A stretch of 64,000 nt of DNA from Amphibalanus amphitrite (lineage: Eukaryota > Arthropoda > Thecostraca > Balanomorpha > Balanidae): NCBI RefSeq assembly GCF_019059575.1, contig NW_024881615.1, forward strand, positions 620,001-684,000, read 5' to 3'. The notes beneath the pieces were generated by a model. That model was not told the DNA's origin and did no database searches. It saw only the letters and a program-made list of their open reading frames with translations. The position numbers were made by a program, and so were the translations under genes. Shown piece after piece: positions 25,601 through 37,200 of this stretch (positions within the stretch are counted from its first letter, which is position 1; every line of letters starts with the position of its first letter).

Positions 25601-27801
25601 CCGCCAAAATTCGGACAGCTTACATTCTTTACACAAATAACCTGAATATCTCGATGCCCTACCAGGACAGGTCAGTCAGGTCATGCCCTGCCTAAATCGG
25701 CAGCTTTTGTGATCTGGGCGAGCTTCCTTGCCTTCTAGCATAAGTATGCTTTTGCATTTCAAGTGAGATTATTAGTGTTTATCGATATCCAGGTCCGTGA
25801 ACAGCGCCCACGAGCAAGGCTGCGGAGTCGATGTTTTTGTAATTCCTACTCCAGCTTCTATGGTCAACTCCGACTTTGAGTCCAGATCCGACTCCGGACA
25901 TTTCTCTAAGTCGATATCATTATAGTAAAGCTCATGTCCAAGATCCATATTTTTATCTTTCTATCTAGCATCTTTTATCTAGCCTTTTTATTTGAGCTCT
26001 CACTCGAAGCTTGCTAATGAAACAAACGTGAAATGCGCGGATGGACGTCTACGCAACTACCGCAAATTTGTGAGAGTGCTCAGTGCTGCGCTGTTCATTG
26101 CGATTAAATGTGCGAATGTGACAGAAATTCCAGCGTTTTCACTGTGGCTGGCATAATATATGTGATTGGGCGGAGGAACCTCTGTCTGACGGTGGACCTC
26201 GGTTCGGTCGGGCCCCTCCCGACCGCTCGACCCTTACCCTTTATCGAGATAGAGCCTTGCAGAAAAATAGAGCATTGCTGCTCCGTGACGAGAGGAAGCA
26301 AATGCTAACCGATCTTGAGATCTTACGATTGAGCATTGTAGATGGCTGATCTCCCAGGTCAGGTCAATGACCTATTTCATATGTCAGGAAAATCAGGACC
26401 TGCTCAATCTTCTTGGGGGTGGAGCAGATGAGTCTTTTCTTCTATGGAGTATTTTGGGGTCTTGATTCTGATTTTCACACTAGTTTTGTTTGATAACGCA
26501 TATGTGCATTTGGGATGGGCTGGGTGCTAGTGACTGGTCACTTCAGGTAAACCAGCATTTGTCCCACTAGTTATTCTCAGCAATATTTCTTATTTACCAC
26601 CAATGATGCATTTACCAGTCAACCAAGGTCATCAAGTAACAGCCTAGTCTGAGTTCGTCAGGCACATTGGAACCCTACCCCCACTATAAGTGTGATGGTT
26701 AGGTACCTACCTAATCTATGAAAGACACTGCTGACTTTAATCGCTGACTGACTTTGCTCAACATCACTTTCAACATCACTGGCTGTCACTAGCTGAGACT
26801 TTCTATGCCGTCTAGTCTTGTATGATGTTCAATATCATGCTTGTGCGGGGCATGTAAGCTTGAACTTGAAACGTCAGTCGGGGAAACTATGGTAAAATCT
26901 GCTATTTTTAGCAGTCTGCTATTTTTAGCAGAAATCTGCTAAAAATGGGTACGCATGTGACGTCATCGTACCCAAATATAGCAGATTTGGGTACGGCCCC
27001 ATACAAAAGCAGATCTGCACCCTAATTGAAGCAAATGCGCATCAAATGCCTGGCAGATTCATGATGAGAATAGTGCTGAGAATGTCCTCTGATATTTTTG
27101 TTCAGATCCGACTATTTTCAAATAATGAATTTGAAAATAGTCGGATCTGAACAAAAATAGCAGAGATCACTCTCAGCACTATTCTCATTATGAATCTGCC
27201 AGGCATTTGATGCGCATTTGCTTCAATTAGGGTGCAGATCTGCTTTTGTATGGGGCCGTACCCAAATCTGCTATATTTGGGTACGATGACGTCACATGCG
27301 TACCCATTTTTAGCAGATTTCTGCTAAAAATAGCAGACTGCTAAAAATAGCAGATTTTACCATAGCTTCCCCGACTGACGTTGCATGCCATCTGAGGCGT
27401 GCACTCAGTAGTCAGTCTCAGTCCCCCAGCAAACTTGGCGCACCTGGTGCGTGCACATGACATGCTTTGCAGTATGGGGTGAGGTTTATGAATTTGCAAA
27501 CACAAATGCAAATAAACTGATCCAAACGATCACAAGGCAAGATCTAAATCGTAGATGCAAAGCATCTTTGCTTATTGCTCAGGCCAATATTGAAATAACA
27601 TAAGAATAAATATGAAAAATGAAGTACTTACTCTTTTTCTGGTGGAGGCTCGTATGTAGGATCTTCATCGACATCTACATTATTCTGATCTTGAAATGGA
27701 TCAAATTCGTCCACGACAGGCTCGGTGGGATCAATATCCACGCTTGTTACATGATGACCGGCCGACCGATGTCTTCCTGTTCCAGGTCTGGCGGAAGCCA
27801 T
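13700..27801 (-). CDS. RASA1: RASA1 / p120 RasGAP (SH2-SH3-SH2-PH-C2-RasGAP)
   Basis: There are eighteen coding exons: 27801-27632, 24037-23888, 23010-22804, 21986-21784, 21024-20910, 20568-20466, 20049-19935, 19672-19551, 19290-19129, 17669-17437, 17063-16943, 16639-16419, 16093-15889, 15576-15461, 15095-14941, 14701-14535, 14374-14249 and 13849-13700. Total 2,841 nt, 946 residues; human is 1,047, with a longer N-terminus. Domains: SH2-N ~58-150 (YLIRES, pTyr-binding Arg84); SH3 ~158-215 (AVAVLPYTKMPDTEEL..); SH2-C ~230-320 (YLVRPSDN, Arg252); PH ~356-460; C2 ~470-590; RasGAP ~620-870 with arginine finger Arg669 in STLFRGATL and the signature FVFLRLICPAILNP. All catalytic landmarks are present, so it should stimulate Ras GTP hydrolysis at receptor complexes. 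The ATG (GCTCATGG) begins a short acidic, disordered leader. Intron 1 (~3.6 kb) and intron 9 hold mobile elements, and the 3' ends of exons 9 and 12 are partly duplicated in their introns. Confidence 0.93.
16347..16432 (-). repeat. Duplicated 3' end of RASA1 exon 12 and its splice donor
   Basis: The 23-bp segment spanning the exon 12 donor (16410-16432) recurs at 16347-16369 with one difference, 63 bp further into the intron. The copy keeps a donor-like CTTCAG|GTCAGTTCC. Confidence 0.85.
17892..18975. mobile_element. Non-autonomous hAT-like element with 8-bp target duplication, in RASA1 intron 9
   Basis: An exact 8-bp direct repeat GGCCTATC (17892-17899 and 18968-18975) flanks an element of 1,068 bp (17900-18967) that starts TAGAGATTGCAATC and ends GGACTGTAATCTCTA. 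Next to both ends are GGGATCCCGG-rich palindromic stretches (17912-17985, 18893-18957). An 8-bp target duplication and short TIRs are typical of hAT transposons. The interior has only broken frames, with no recognisable transposase, so it is non-autonomous or decayed. Confidence 0.85.
19002..19179 (-). repeat. Duplicated 3' end of RASA1 exon 9 and its splice donor
   Basis: A 67-bp segment containing the last ~50 bp of exon 9 plus the donor (19113-19179) is repeated almost exactly 111 bp downstream in the intron (19002-19068). The copy retains the reading TVTYLCAGCQDSM and a GTGGGAAC donor-like sequence but has no acceptor of its own. The hAT-like element begins 27 bp beyond it. Confidence 0.9.
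24120..26860. other. RASA1 intron 1, left part
   Basis: This is non-coding intron. A GACTCC-rich dispersed repeat lies at ~25815-25900, related to one at ~43425-43530. No exon with splice support is seen between exons 1 and 2, whose phases join directly (GA|A TGG). Confidence 0.5.
26870..27382. mobile_element. Near-perfect 513-bp palindrome (foldback element) in RASA1 intron 1
   Basis: The left arm starts AACGTCAGTCGGGG (26870) and the right arm ends CCCCGACTGACGTT (27382). The arms are reverse complements over almost their whole ~250 bp, meeting at ~27126 in AAATAATGAATTT. One short stretch (~27085-27110 against 27160-27175) has diverged. The arms contain repeated TCTGCTATTTTTAGCAG units and a TGACGTCA site. 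I could not identify a target duplication. Confidence 0.92.
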
Positions 27802-27819
27802 GAGCTGTACTTGTATAAT

Positions 27820-28519
27820 GTATCTATGGCTTCAGCTGAATTAAAATACAAAGACACAACTACGTTCCAGCCCCGCCCCGGCTTTCAAAACTCTTCGGCG
27901 AGCAACAAGAGACACTCCGCCCAGCTGAGGGAAATGTTTATAAAGAAACTGTCGACAATTCTAACGCACATATGTCGATAATTTCTCTAAAGGAATTACT
28001 TTACTCATTTTTAACGTTATAATTAACTTAAGACATCTTAAATGTATTAGGCAATGAATTAAAAAATGGTCAAGGAATAAGTAAGAGGAAATGAGAATAA
28101 ATTGATCTTTCAAGAAAAATTTTAACAGTTGATATCAAGTAAGATACAAGTAAGTTATACTTTCAAAGTAAAGTGGAAGGTCGTTAAAGAAAAACTGCTT
28201 CCATATATCGTAGTAGGACTACCAAATCAAAATAGCAAAGCTTTGAGACGTTTTGCAGGGCATATTGCGAATGAGTTTGTGAGTTCATTGTGTTTATTGG
28301 ATAAACAGCTACAAATATTGAAAAAACGTCCGGGGTCGTACGTCCCTGATCTGTCCATTTGGTCTTCGCCACCCTCTTGTTATCTGCTAGTCAATTTTGC
28401 CGCAATTAATACATAACATTGTGCATGTCCATAAAAAAGCAGCAATTCTCCAGCTGTCTATTTAAAAAAAAATCAGTATAAAATCGAAAATGATCTAGAT
28501 TTAGCACAGCAAATCAGAG
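27820..28519. other. Promoter side of RASA1
   Basis: AT-rich sequence upstream of the RASA1 start. It has no supported ORF; a 95-codon frame at 28129-28416 shows no domain. No clear TATA box. Confidence 0.35.
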
Positions 28520-29635
28520 GCCAGTTTTACCAACAGAAAAATAGCCGCCTGCCGGAACCTTTTGCCTAAAAGACTGCTTCGCATACAGCACGTGAACAGT
28601 AAAGCCCTATCCGCTCCCGACTGGAAAAAATGCACGCTTTCGTCGAGAACTCGAGCGTAGTTGGGCGTTTGCGCCGAAAATTTTCGGCGTACTTCGGCGT
28701 AAATCGACGGCTTGCGCCGAAAGTTTCGGCGTACTTCGGCGTAAATCGCGAAAAAACCGTCAGGGGGTGGCACCAACCCCCCCTCGGCCGGCGAGGATTA
28801 AATGTCTTCGGGAGTTAAACATCTTAAATATCACTTATCTTGTCTCGTGTTCGTCTCAGGGTATTTAAGTCATGTTCAGTGAACCTGATTGTGACTCTCC
28901 CACGGCGGGAACAGTTCACCGGTCGAGAGTGAGGTTATGGATTGTCGGATTCCCTAGTTCAGATAACGTATGCTATCGTGTGCGTATTGACCGTTGTGAT
29001 TCCTGTACTTCCGGCGTGTGGTTTGCGAGCGGACGCTGGCAATCGGTCCCGCGTGGCCTGGTATCTGCCCGATCCCATCGGCCGTGCTTGCACCACGCCT
29101 GTTGAAGGCCCCGTCAGGCGTCAGTCACCGGTTGGGCACTACTGCTGATCAGAGCCGGGCAACAAAATAAAGGTTACATTATGGAACATGCCAGTGAGTT
29201 TGTGAGTCAGGAGATTATGTGATAGCGAACGCTGGTGCTCGGTCCCGCATGGCCTGCTGATGTCTATTGTCCGCCCGATCCCGTCGACCGTGCCAACAAC
29301 CGTCTGTAGACAGTAGTCACTGGAAGACAGCCACACACACACGCCAGCCCCCCCTCGACGAAAAGTGCGTGGCTACAGCCTACAGTCATCAGTAAGCCTT
29401 GAAAATTTTCGGCGCATGAAGCATGGCTTGGTAAAATAATTTCGGCGCATAAACCCTTGCGCCGAAATTTCGGCGCATCACCTCCGCCGAGAACTTCAGC
29501 GTAGTGGAGGCATTTTTCCAGTCGGGTATCCGCTTAGGTACTGGCATGTGCCCATCGCGTTTATGCTCAGCATGTGAAGCAGTCTTGAGGCAAAAAATTC
29601 TGGCAGGTGGCTATTTTTCTGTTGGTAAAACTGGC
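28520..29635. mobile_element. Non-autonomous element with ~130-bp inverted ends, between RASA1 and ZNHIT3
   Basis: The left end GCCAGTTTTACCAACAG (28520) is the reverse complement of the right end CTGTTGGTAAAACTGGC (29635). Similarity continues inward for ~130 bp (TTTTTCCAGTCGGG and GAAGCAGTCTT are shared). ATCAGA occurs next to both ends, a possible target duplication. The interior carries repeated TTCGGCG(T/C)A motifs on both sides (28665-28750, 29405-29500) and no intact frame. Confidence 0.8.
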
Positions 29636-29955
29636 ATCAGATCAAGATTTCCTGTCCTGTTTCCAAGCACTTGCTTCAAAATGACCTAAACACAAATAAC
29701 CTCCACATCATGACCTAATATCCCAATAGTGTGGTTACCTGCTTAAAAAAAGCAAGTTCTGATTTCCTTACTTTCCATAGATATTTATCTCAATCTTCAA
29801 GCACTTGCAAATCAGGGAAATTGTTTTATACCTGCCTAATGTTTGTTTGATTTGTGTTGCATTGAAAACTTCACAGAAAGGAATACCTAGCATTACATCC
29901 AGGGAAGGGAGGAAGATGGGATGATTGTCTTGATCTCACTTCTACTTTTTCAGAT

Positions 29956-29997
29956 ATGTACCAGCATGGAGCCTGCCCAAAGTTGTACTGTATGTAG
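29956..29997 (+). promoter_or_regulatory. Overlapping upstream ORF at ZNHIT3 start
   Basis: ATG at 29956 opens a 13-codon frame in another phase that overlaps the ZNHIT3 start and stops at 29997. If the predicted exon start (29954) is right, this ATG is only 2 nt from the splice junction and would be scanned first. Confidence 0.45.
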
Positions 29998-30816
29998 CAG
30001 TGAAAGGCCAAAGTACAGATGTCCAATCTGCAGACTGATGTAGTAAGTAGCTCAATGATTTAGTGTAATATTAATAGCACTACTTGTTCTCTCCATGTTC
30101 AATGATGGTAGGCATTTCAAGAAAAGTGAGAACTTGCAAGTTAAACATTATTCCTTCTTCAACCAGCAATTCAATAATCTTCAATTGTCAACCACAAATT
30201 ATGTCCTGCATGTCTATGTTGAATAGCTCACAAACTGTACACTAATGTTTTTTTTACTTATCACCAAACTGCACTGAACCAGTGTACTTTTCAATTTCAG
30301 CTGCTGCTCCAGCTGCTGTCAGGCCCACAAGTTGGCGTGTGTGGCTCCAGAGGCTGCCAAGAGCGGCCAGCCAGCCGAGAAGAGGGAGCAGCGTGTGCTC
30401 TGGGATGAGTCCTCGGACCAGGTGGTCTCTGCACAGGCTCTCAGCTGGCTCAGTGAGTCTGCCACGCCGGCTGGTGCCGTAACCCGGCGTAGCTGTAAAA
30501 TTGAGCCACGTCAGTGCTGTGTTAGTTGTCTCCAATCTCACCATCGTTTCACATCAGCAGTACGACTTTCGATCGCCCCACTTCAAGCCCCGATTTTCAC
30601 CTGACGCCCGTCCCCTCCCCCGCAGGCGAGTCGCGGCGGCTGCGGCAGCTACTGAACAACCCTCACCTGCGGGAGCTGGTCCAACAGGCGGATACCACGC
30701 CGCACCCCGACGACGACCTGCGCCGGCTCATGGTCGAGCCGCTGTTTGTCGAGTTCGCCGACGAGTGTCTGCGTGTTGTAGAGGGTCGGCCCGAACCCAT
30801 GGAGGAGAGCGACTGA
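29966..30816 (+). CDS. ZNHIT3: ZNHIT3, zinc finger HIT-domain protein
   Basis: Three coding exons, 29966-30042, 30301-30452 and 30626-30816, give 139 residues; human is about 155. The N-terminal HIT zinc finger is spread over exons 1-2: CTVCSSERPKYRCPICRLMY then CCSSCCQAHKLAC. The C-terminal part has LRQLLNNPHLRELV and MVEPLFVEFADECL, which closely match the conserved C-terminus of ZNHIT3. Family role: partner of NUFIP1 in box C/D snoRNP assembly and a thyroid-receptor/HNF4 cofactor, in the nucleus. A CAG acceptor just before 29954 indicates a 5' UTR intron. An out-of-frame ATG lies 10 bp upstream of the chosen ATG. It is divergent from RASA1 and convergent with SWT1. Confidence 0.92.
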
Positions 30817-30829
30817 CAGAACGGTGTGA

Positions 30830-31270
30830 GTGGAGATGGAAGGGACGGGTACGATCTGACGGCGCGAAGACGAGCATCAGGTACGATGACGGGTTATGAT
30901 ATGGTTGTGGGGACTTCCAGTCTTAAGATGTGTCAAAACCGTCGAATACATTGAACTCTTTGTCGAAATGTGTTGATAGATGAGTGGTGATGTAGCACGG
31001 GGTAGATGTAGCACGGGGTAGTTGACGCAAAATGTTAGCTTAGAAACTACCTACTCAATATTTCCCAATAGTATATTACCAAGCTCAAGGTCTGGACCAT
31101 ATCAAATATAAATAACAGTCATCACAGCACACTGGTAACCTGCATATACGTCTCTGCGCACTTATCAACATCTGAACTTGAGAACTGGGTCATATCACAT
31201 GCAGGGAGCCTGAGGCTTTGTACTGTGCGTGTGCGAGGCACGTTTGATCACGGGACGGCATGGCGCGGGT
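30830..31270. other. Convergent 3' UTR spacer of ZNHIT3 and SWT1
   Basis: About 460 bp between the two stop codons. A direct repeat GATGTAGCACGGGGTAG lies at ~30989-31021. I see no canonical AATAAA; an ATATAAATAA variant is near 31105. Confidence 0.4.
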
Positions 31271-31275
31271 CGTCG

Positions 31276-34200
31276 TCAGGAGACCATCCTGTGCAGCTCC
31301 TCCAGGGTGTGCAGGAAGCCGGACAGCTGCTCCAGACCCTTTCCGAGCAGCAGTCTGAAACGCGCCGGTGCCGCCGGGTCAGTCTGCCGTCCGAACGTCA
31401 CCGGGAAACGCGGCCAATTCTCGATACACCGACTTAGTGCCCGGTAAAAACACCCGGCACACTAAAAACACCACTATTCGGTGCCCCGCCTCCGCTCATT
31501 AGCCAGCGTACTGTCCATAATCGGTAGATACACGGCATAATATATGAATCGAACACCGCTCAGGCGCCTTCTTTGAGGCATTAATGCCGAATATAATACC
31601 GTCGCTCTACATGAATGGCATGAGCAACGTGAAACCGTAAACTGGACCCAGCAAGTCTCGAGTGGCACCTGCACCCCATTGCGACCCTTTCCCGAGGCCG
31701 GTGGCCAGTACCTGTTGGCGGGTGAGCGGAGGAACCGGAGTAGATTCAGAGGCGCCAGGGTGACCTCGTGGCCGGCGAGGGCCACCAGGGCACCCAACGC
31801 GTCACACGCGGCCACCAGTGGTGCGTGGTCAGATGTGAGGGCCACCACCGAGACCGACATCAGCCTGGGGACAGGGCAGGTCAGGGGTCAGATGGGACAG
31901 GTCACAACGACTGATGCAACCATCAGTCTGGAGACACGAGTCAAGCTTGTCGTGTTGTAAGACATGTTGACACGTAAAAGGGTCGCTACACAAATAGCCA
32001 GTCATGTCCTGGCCACACCGATAACTCAAACGGCAGATGTGAAAGGCAACAGACACCTACTGAACACCATTTCTCACCGTTTGAGCGCACCGTTGAGGTT
32101 TTGTACCGCAGTGCCCAGCTCTGGGAGGAACGCGGCGCACTGTTCTGGGCTGGGCGGTACCGACGGCCGCTCGTACTCGTACTGATGGGGTACTCCGGCG
32201 GCATCCAGCAGCAGGCCGCTGTCGGGGGGGGGGGGGGGGAATATCAGTCAACAGAGCGGTCCAGCAGCGCCCGTCTCGAACCCGTCACTCGTTAGCTGCA
32301 GCGCTTACTACGCGAAATCTAACCAACGACCAGGCGCGTCTTCCCAGCTGAGACTGATGAGACCAATGTTACTCTGATGCGACTAAAGCCTGGACTTCAC
32401 CCTGAATGAAGAAACCAAATTTGATGTTTGTTTTGGGTTATTATCAGCACTAAGTCATGTCTTCAACGAGTCATCGAGTCCATGTCCTCATTAACACACG
32501 CACTGCAGCGGGTCTGAGCCGAACACGAACTGCAGGGGGGGGGGGGGGTTGAAAACAACCCCCCCCCCCCCTGAGATCTCGAAAACGGCGCAACGTAGCG
32601 ACAAACGGTAAACGGCGTTAGATAGGTGGAGATGTTATTTAGAGGAAATACTAGGTCATTTTTGTCTCAGGTCAAAAACGAGGTCACCAGAGGTCACCGA
32701 AGACAAAATGTTACGATTTTCACAACAGGAATTTCGCGGTAGTTTTTCTTGAATAACTTGTCTTGCACACAAGACAGAGGATCGATTCGAACGCCATCGT
32801 TCTTAGCTCGTCAAGGCGCATCGAATGATATATAATATGACCTCGAAAGGTCAAGTTGAAAATTTGACCTCAGGTCAAGGTCATGACCTGACCGAAATAG
32901 GTCCTGTTGCATATCATTCGATCCGCATTGACGAGAAAAACACGATAAACGTCGAACGGAGTCTCTATCTCTATTCAATCTCAAGTTATTGAAGAAAAAC
33001 CGCTGGTTCAAGTTCAAGTTCAAGTTCAAGTTCAATGTATTTCGAATCATTCCATTGCATGGTTTAGTATTTGATTCGATCACACACACAAAAGACATGG
33101 TACACCTAGCCCGTCCCCCCCCCCACACACACGTACACGCACACATGCACAAACACTGCCGCAGTAGACTGATGAGTGCAGAGCAGCCAGCGCGTCACAA
33201 TTTTCACGGATATGACAGAAGGCAAAAGCGCTAGGCAGCAAGGTGGCGAAGAAACTCAGCGTGTGTTCCAGAGCTAGTGGTGGTGGGTGGGAGGTGGTTC
33301 CAGGAGGTTGCCGCTCGGTAGGAAAAAGCTCGTCTCGACATTGATAAGCGATAATTTGGTAACTCTAATGCACCCGACAGCGTGGAGCGTGTGGCGCGCG
33401 CAGACACAGCCGCCCGTGTTGTGAACAAAGTGCGTAATGCCGCGGGAGCGAGCGGGTCCTTCAGCGCTCTGAAAACACGAATGTTGTCGCGATAGGTGAC
33501 TAAATCCGTGATTTTGGGCCAGCCCAGTGCAGACAACACGGGGGAAATGTGATCACGGTGTTTCGCCCCAGATACGATTCTAGCTGCGAAATTAATGACT
33601 TTCTGCACCCGCTTGAGGTGACAACCTACAGCCCCGCCCCAGACTGAGAGGCAGTAAATGATGTGGGGGAAGACATGACATTGAATGAGAAGTTTCAAAA
33701 CATCAGCTGAGAGGTGATGTCGAATTTTGTAGAGAGAAATAAGGACGGCATTGCATTTTTTGACGACACTGGAAATGTGCTTTTCCCAGGATAGGCTGGG
33801 ATCAATGGTTACACCTAGCATCTTCACTTGAGAAGATGGCTTGAGTACATGTCCCGGTAGGTTTAAATGGAAAGCTGAGGCTTTCTTCAGGTTCTGGGGG
33901 GTGCTAGAAATGAGAAGGCTAGTCTTCGATGGGTTCATTTTCAAAGAGTTTGACGTGAAGTAGTTGAGAACAGCACTGAGGCTTTCCTCCTGTCTCGCTT
34001 TTAGGGTAGACAGAGATGCGGGGTCGGTGGAATCTAGTAACTGTGTATCGTCGGCATAAGAAACCAAGCGTCCGTGGGGAACATATGCTGGAAGATCATT
34101 TGTGAAGATGCTGAAGAGGATGGGACCAACTAAGGAGCCCTGTGGAACACCGTGAGACAGAGGCAAAGATAGAGACCCGCCTCTCACTACCTGTTGCCGA

Positions 34201-37200
34201 CCAGACAGGTAGCTTCGGAACCAATTCGGATCTATTCCATACCAGCAGAGTTTCGTAAGGAGGACGTCGTGATCAACGCTATCAAAAGCGCGGCTCAAGT
34301 CAATTGAAGTTACAGCTACGATGTCCCCCTCGTCGATGCGCCGCGTCATCCACTCGACAGCATCGGTCAAAGCATCCTCCGTCGAGTGAGCAGCTCTATA
34401 TGCATATTGCGAATTGACCAACAGGTGATTAGTAGCAAGAAAGGACGACAGCTGCATACAAACAACTTTTTCACATAACTTCGAGAGCACCGACAGGAGA
34501 GAGATGGGCCGGAAATTACTCGGGTTATCTATGTCGCCGGACTTATGAAGTGGTACGACGGTCGCGAGTTTCCATGATAATGGAAAATACCTAAGATGAC
34601 CTTGAGATCACCTTCCAAAGGTCATAAGTGATATGTTTCGGTGAAATCACCAACAGGGACCTGTAATACTATGATCCTGAGCGTATTGAAGTCATAGGAT
34701 GGCATTCCGAGTAAGTTGAAATTTCTCCCATTGACTTATAATGGGCCGGTCGCAAAAATGAACTGACCTTAGGTCATCGATATAAAAATTCCGAGATATA
34801 CAAGTTGTAGCTCGTGATGACTTTACTATTTCCTGTGGGTCTCAAGATCATATCTCAACAACTGTGGGCTTGGTGGGATTGCAAACTTCGAAATTTACGT
34901 TTCGAGGTAGGGTCACTTGACCTGACCTTGTGACCTGACCATAGGTCACCTGGGGTCAAAATTTTTACTCAAGGTGTGCAAAGGTTGGGGGAACAGGTAT
35001 GCAAAATTTGGCGGCGCGTAGCGCCGCCGTTTTCTCGCGATTTGCGAAAAACCACAGGGGGGGGGGGGGTGAAAACAACCCCCCTGCAGTGCGCGTGTTA
35101 ATGTCCGTCCATCCATGTCGTCATCCGTGTCCATCCATGTCGTCATCCGTGTCCATGCCATGAGTCATCCGAGTCCATGTAGTCATGCCATGTCCTCATC
35201 AAGTCGTAAGGCATATGCGTTGTCACCTAGTATTCTTATAAATGTATCGATCATTGTGAAAACGATCAAGTGGCAACTGGCAAGTAAAGTACGCATATAT
35301 CGATATGTTTAACGCCGCCCCGCCGTCCATCCCCAGCAGCAGCAGGTCTCTTACCAGCACGTGTTGACGTATCTCCACACGGCCTGGAACAGGTCGAGCA
35401 CCTCTGCCGGGTCCATGTCCTGCTGCGACTCTCCACCGGACCCCATCACGGCGTCATCATCGTCGGGTGGCGGCGGCGTGCCGGTCGTCCTGTCGGCGTC
35501 CTCCGCCGGGGCGGGGCTGCCCGGTCCCGGCCGAGGACCCTCCGCGGAGCCGGCACCGTTCTGACGGTCCAGCTGCCGGACTGCTGCCGCCAGGGACACG
35601 GCGCGACCCTCGGGAGGGTCGGAGGGACCGCCCTCAGACGGAGCAGGGGACGGGTCGGAGTGTGCGGCAGCCCGGCCCCCCAGGGAGGGTCCCAGGGCGG
35701 CGAGCGCAGCGGCCGGCGGCGCGGCGCCCGAGCGGAGAGCTTCCACCAGCGGCTGCACCCGCGGCAGGTAGTGGTCAGAGGGTTGGAGCAGCGGCAGCAG
35801 CGTCACCAGACCGGAGCACAGCGAGAGCCGCTCCTCCGCAGTCAGCACCGTACGCACTGGAGGGACAGCGGGGAGCGGTCAGACACACCCGGTTGAGACG
35901 GAACGGGGGCAGCGCTTACAGGACCAGCCAGCAGTCAGGATGGCCGGGAATCGTCACACGGCTAGGACCGGGAGGAAGAGCGGCGTGACTGCGGTACATC
36001 CAAAGTTCAACTCTACATACATATGACATCAACTACCGTAATCAGGTAGGTAACTATTTAACAGCCGATATGCCATGTCAAAATAAATGAGGCGCATCTT
36101 AATGACATGCATCCGCTATATGCTAAAAAAGGCACAGCAATATCTCATAAACCTCAGTCACAATTACGCACCTCCCCTTCATAAGAACACCGGCAAGGTA
36201 CGTACCCTCCAGTAACTCACCGGATAGTTTGAGGACCTGTTGCCAGTGCGACCACCGGTCTGCGAACGCGGCCTTGAACACGGTCCGGTGGCTGCAGACC
36301 ACCGAGACCAGGTCCCTCAGGGACCACCAGGGCCGGCGGAGACCGGGCAGCGCCAGCCACGCGACGCCGTAGGTGAGGGCCATCTCACGGCGGATCACCT
36401 GGGGGTCGGGCAGTGGGGAGGGATAGTAAGGGAGCCGGCGAGACACGGGCGGATAGTACAGGGGCAATCAGACGGCGAGAAATAACAGCCACCATATGAG
36501 GAGGGACGTCAGGGAAGGGAAGGTCAGGGAACGCCAGAGCGACAGGGAAACTGCCTTTGTGTGGACAGGGAAGGCTAGGAACCCGGGAAATGGAGGGAAG
36601 ACAGCCGAGGAGCAAACATATCTGGGCGAGGTCAGAAAAGGAATATCGAAACCTATCATGAACGCCGAATGTTTCTTGCACATTCGCGGTAGAAAGCACG
36701 ATGAAACGAAAGCACGTCGCAACTAGCAACACTACGAAAAAAAATGTTCCTAATGAAATTACGTCCCATTTTTTTAATGGCATCGGGCAAGACAAAATAG
36801 CTTACATAGGACAGCACTTTCCGCAGCACGATCTTGGCGAAGCAGATCTGGTTCTCTTCCGTCATTGTTAGCTCATCCGTAATGCCTGTCAATACAGCGT
36901 TTACCGATGACAAAATCACATCGTTTCTTTACTCGCTCAATACTCAACACATGTCGACAGCAATTAACTGGTGGTACAACGACGCTAATGCTCTGGCATA
37001 ACGTGCCCAGGCTGCATGCGACCAACTCGTTCTTCCTTCACCCTCATGTCTCACGACAGAGCCACTGTGCATCCCGTCCCGTTCCCACTTGGCAATAGAG
37101 GCAACATCCACACTCCATCCCATTCCCAACTGACCGCAGGAGGCACTATCCACCCCGCTCGCTCCCAACTCACCGCAGAGGTCGGTGTTCTCGAGCAGCT

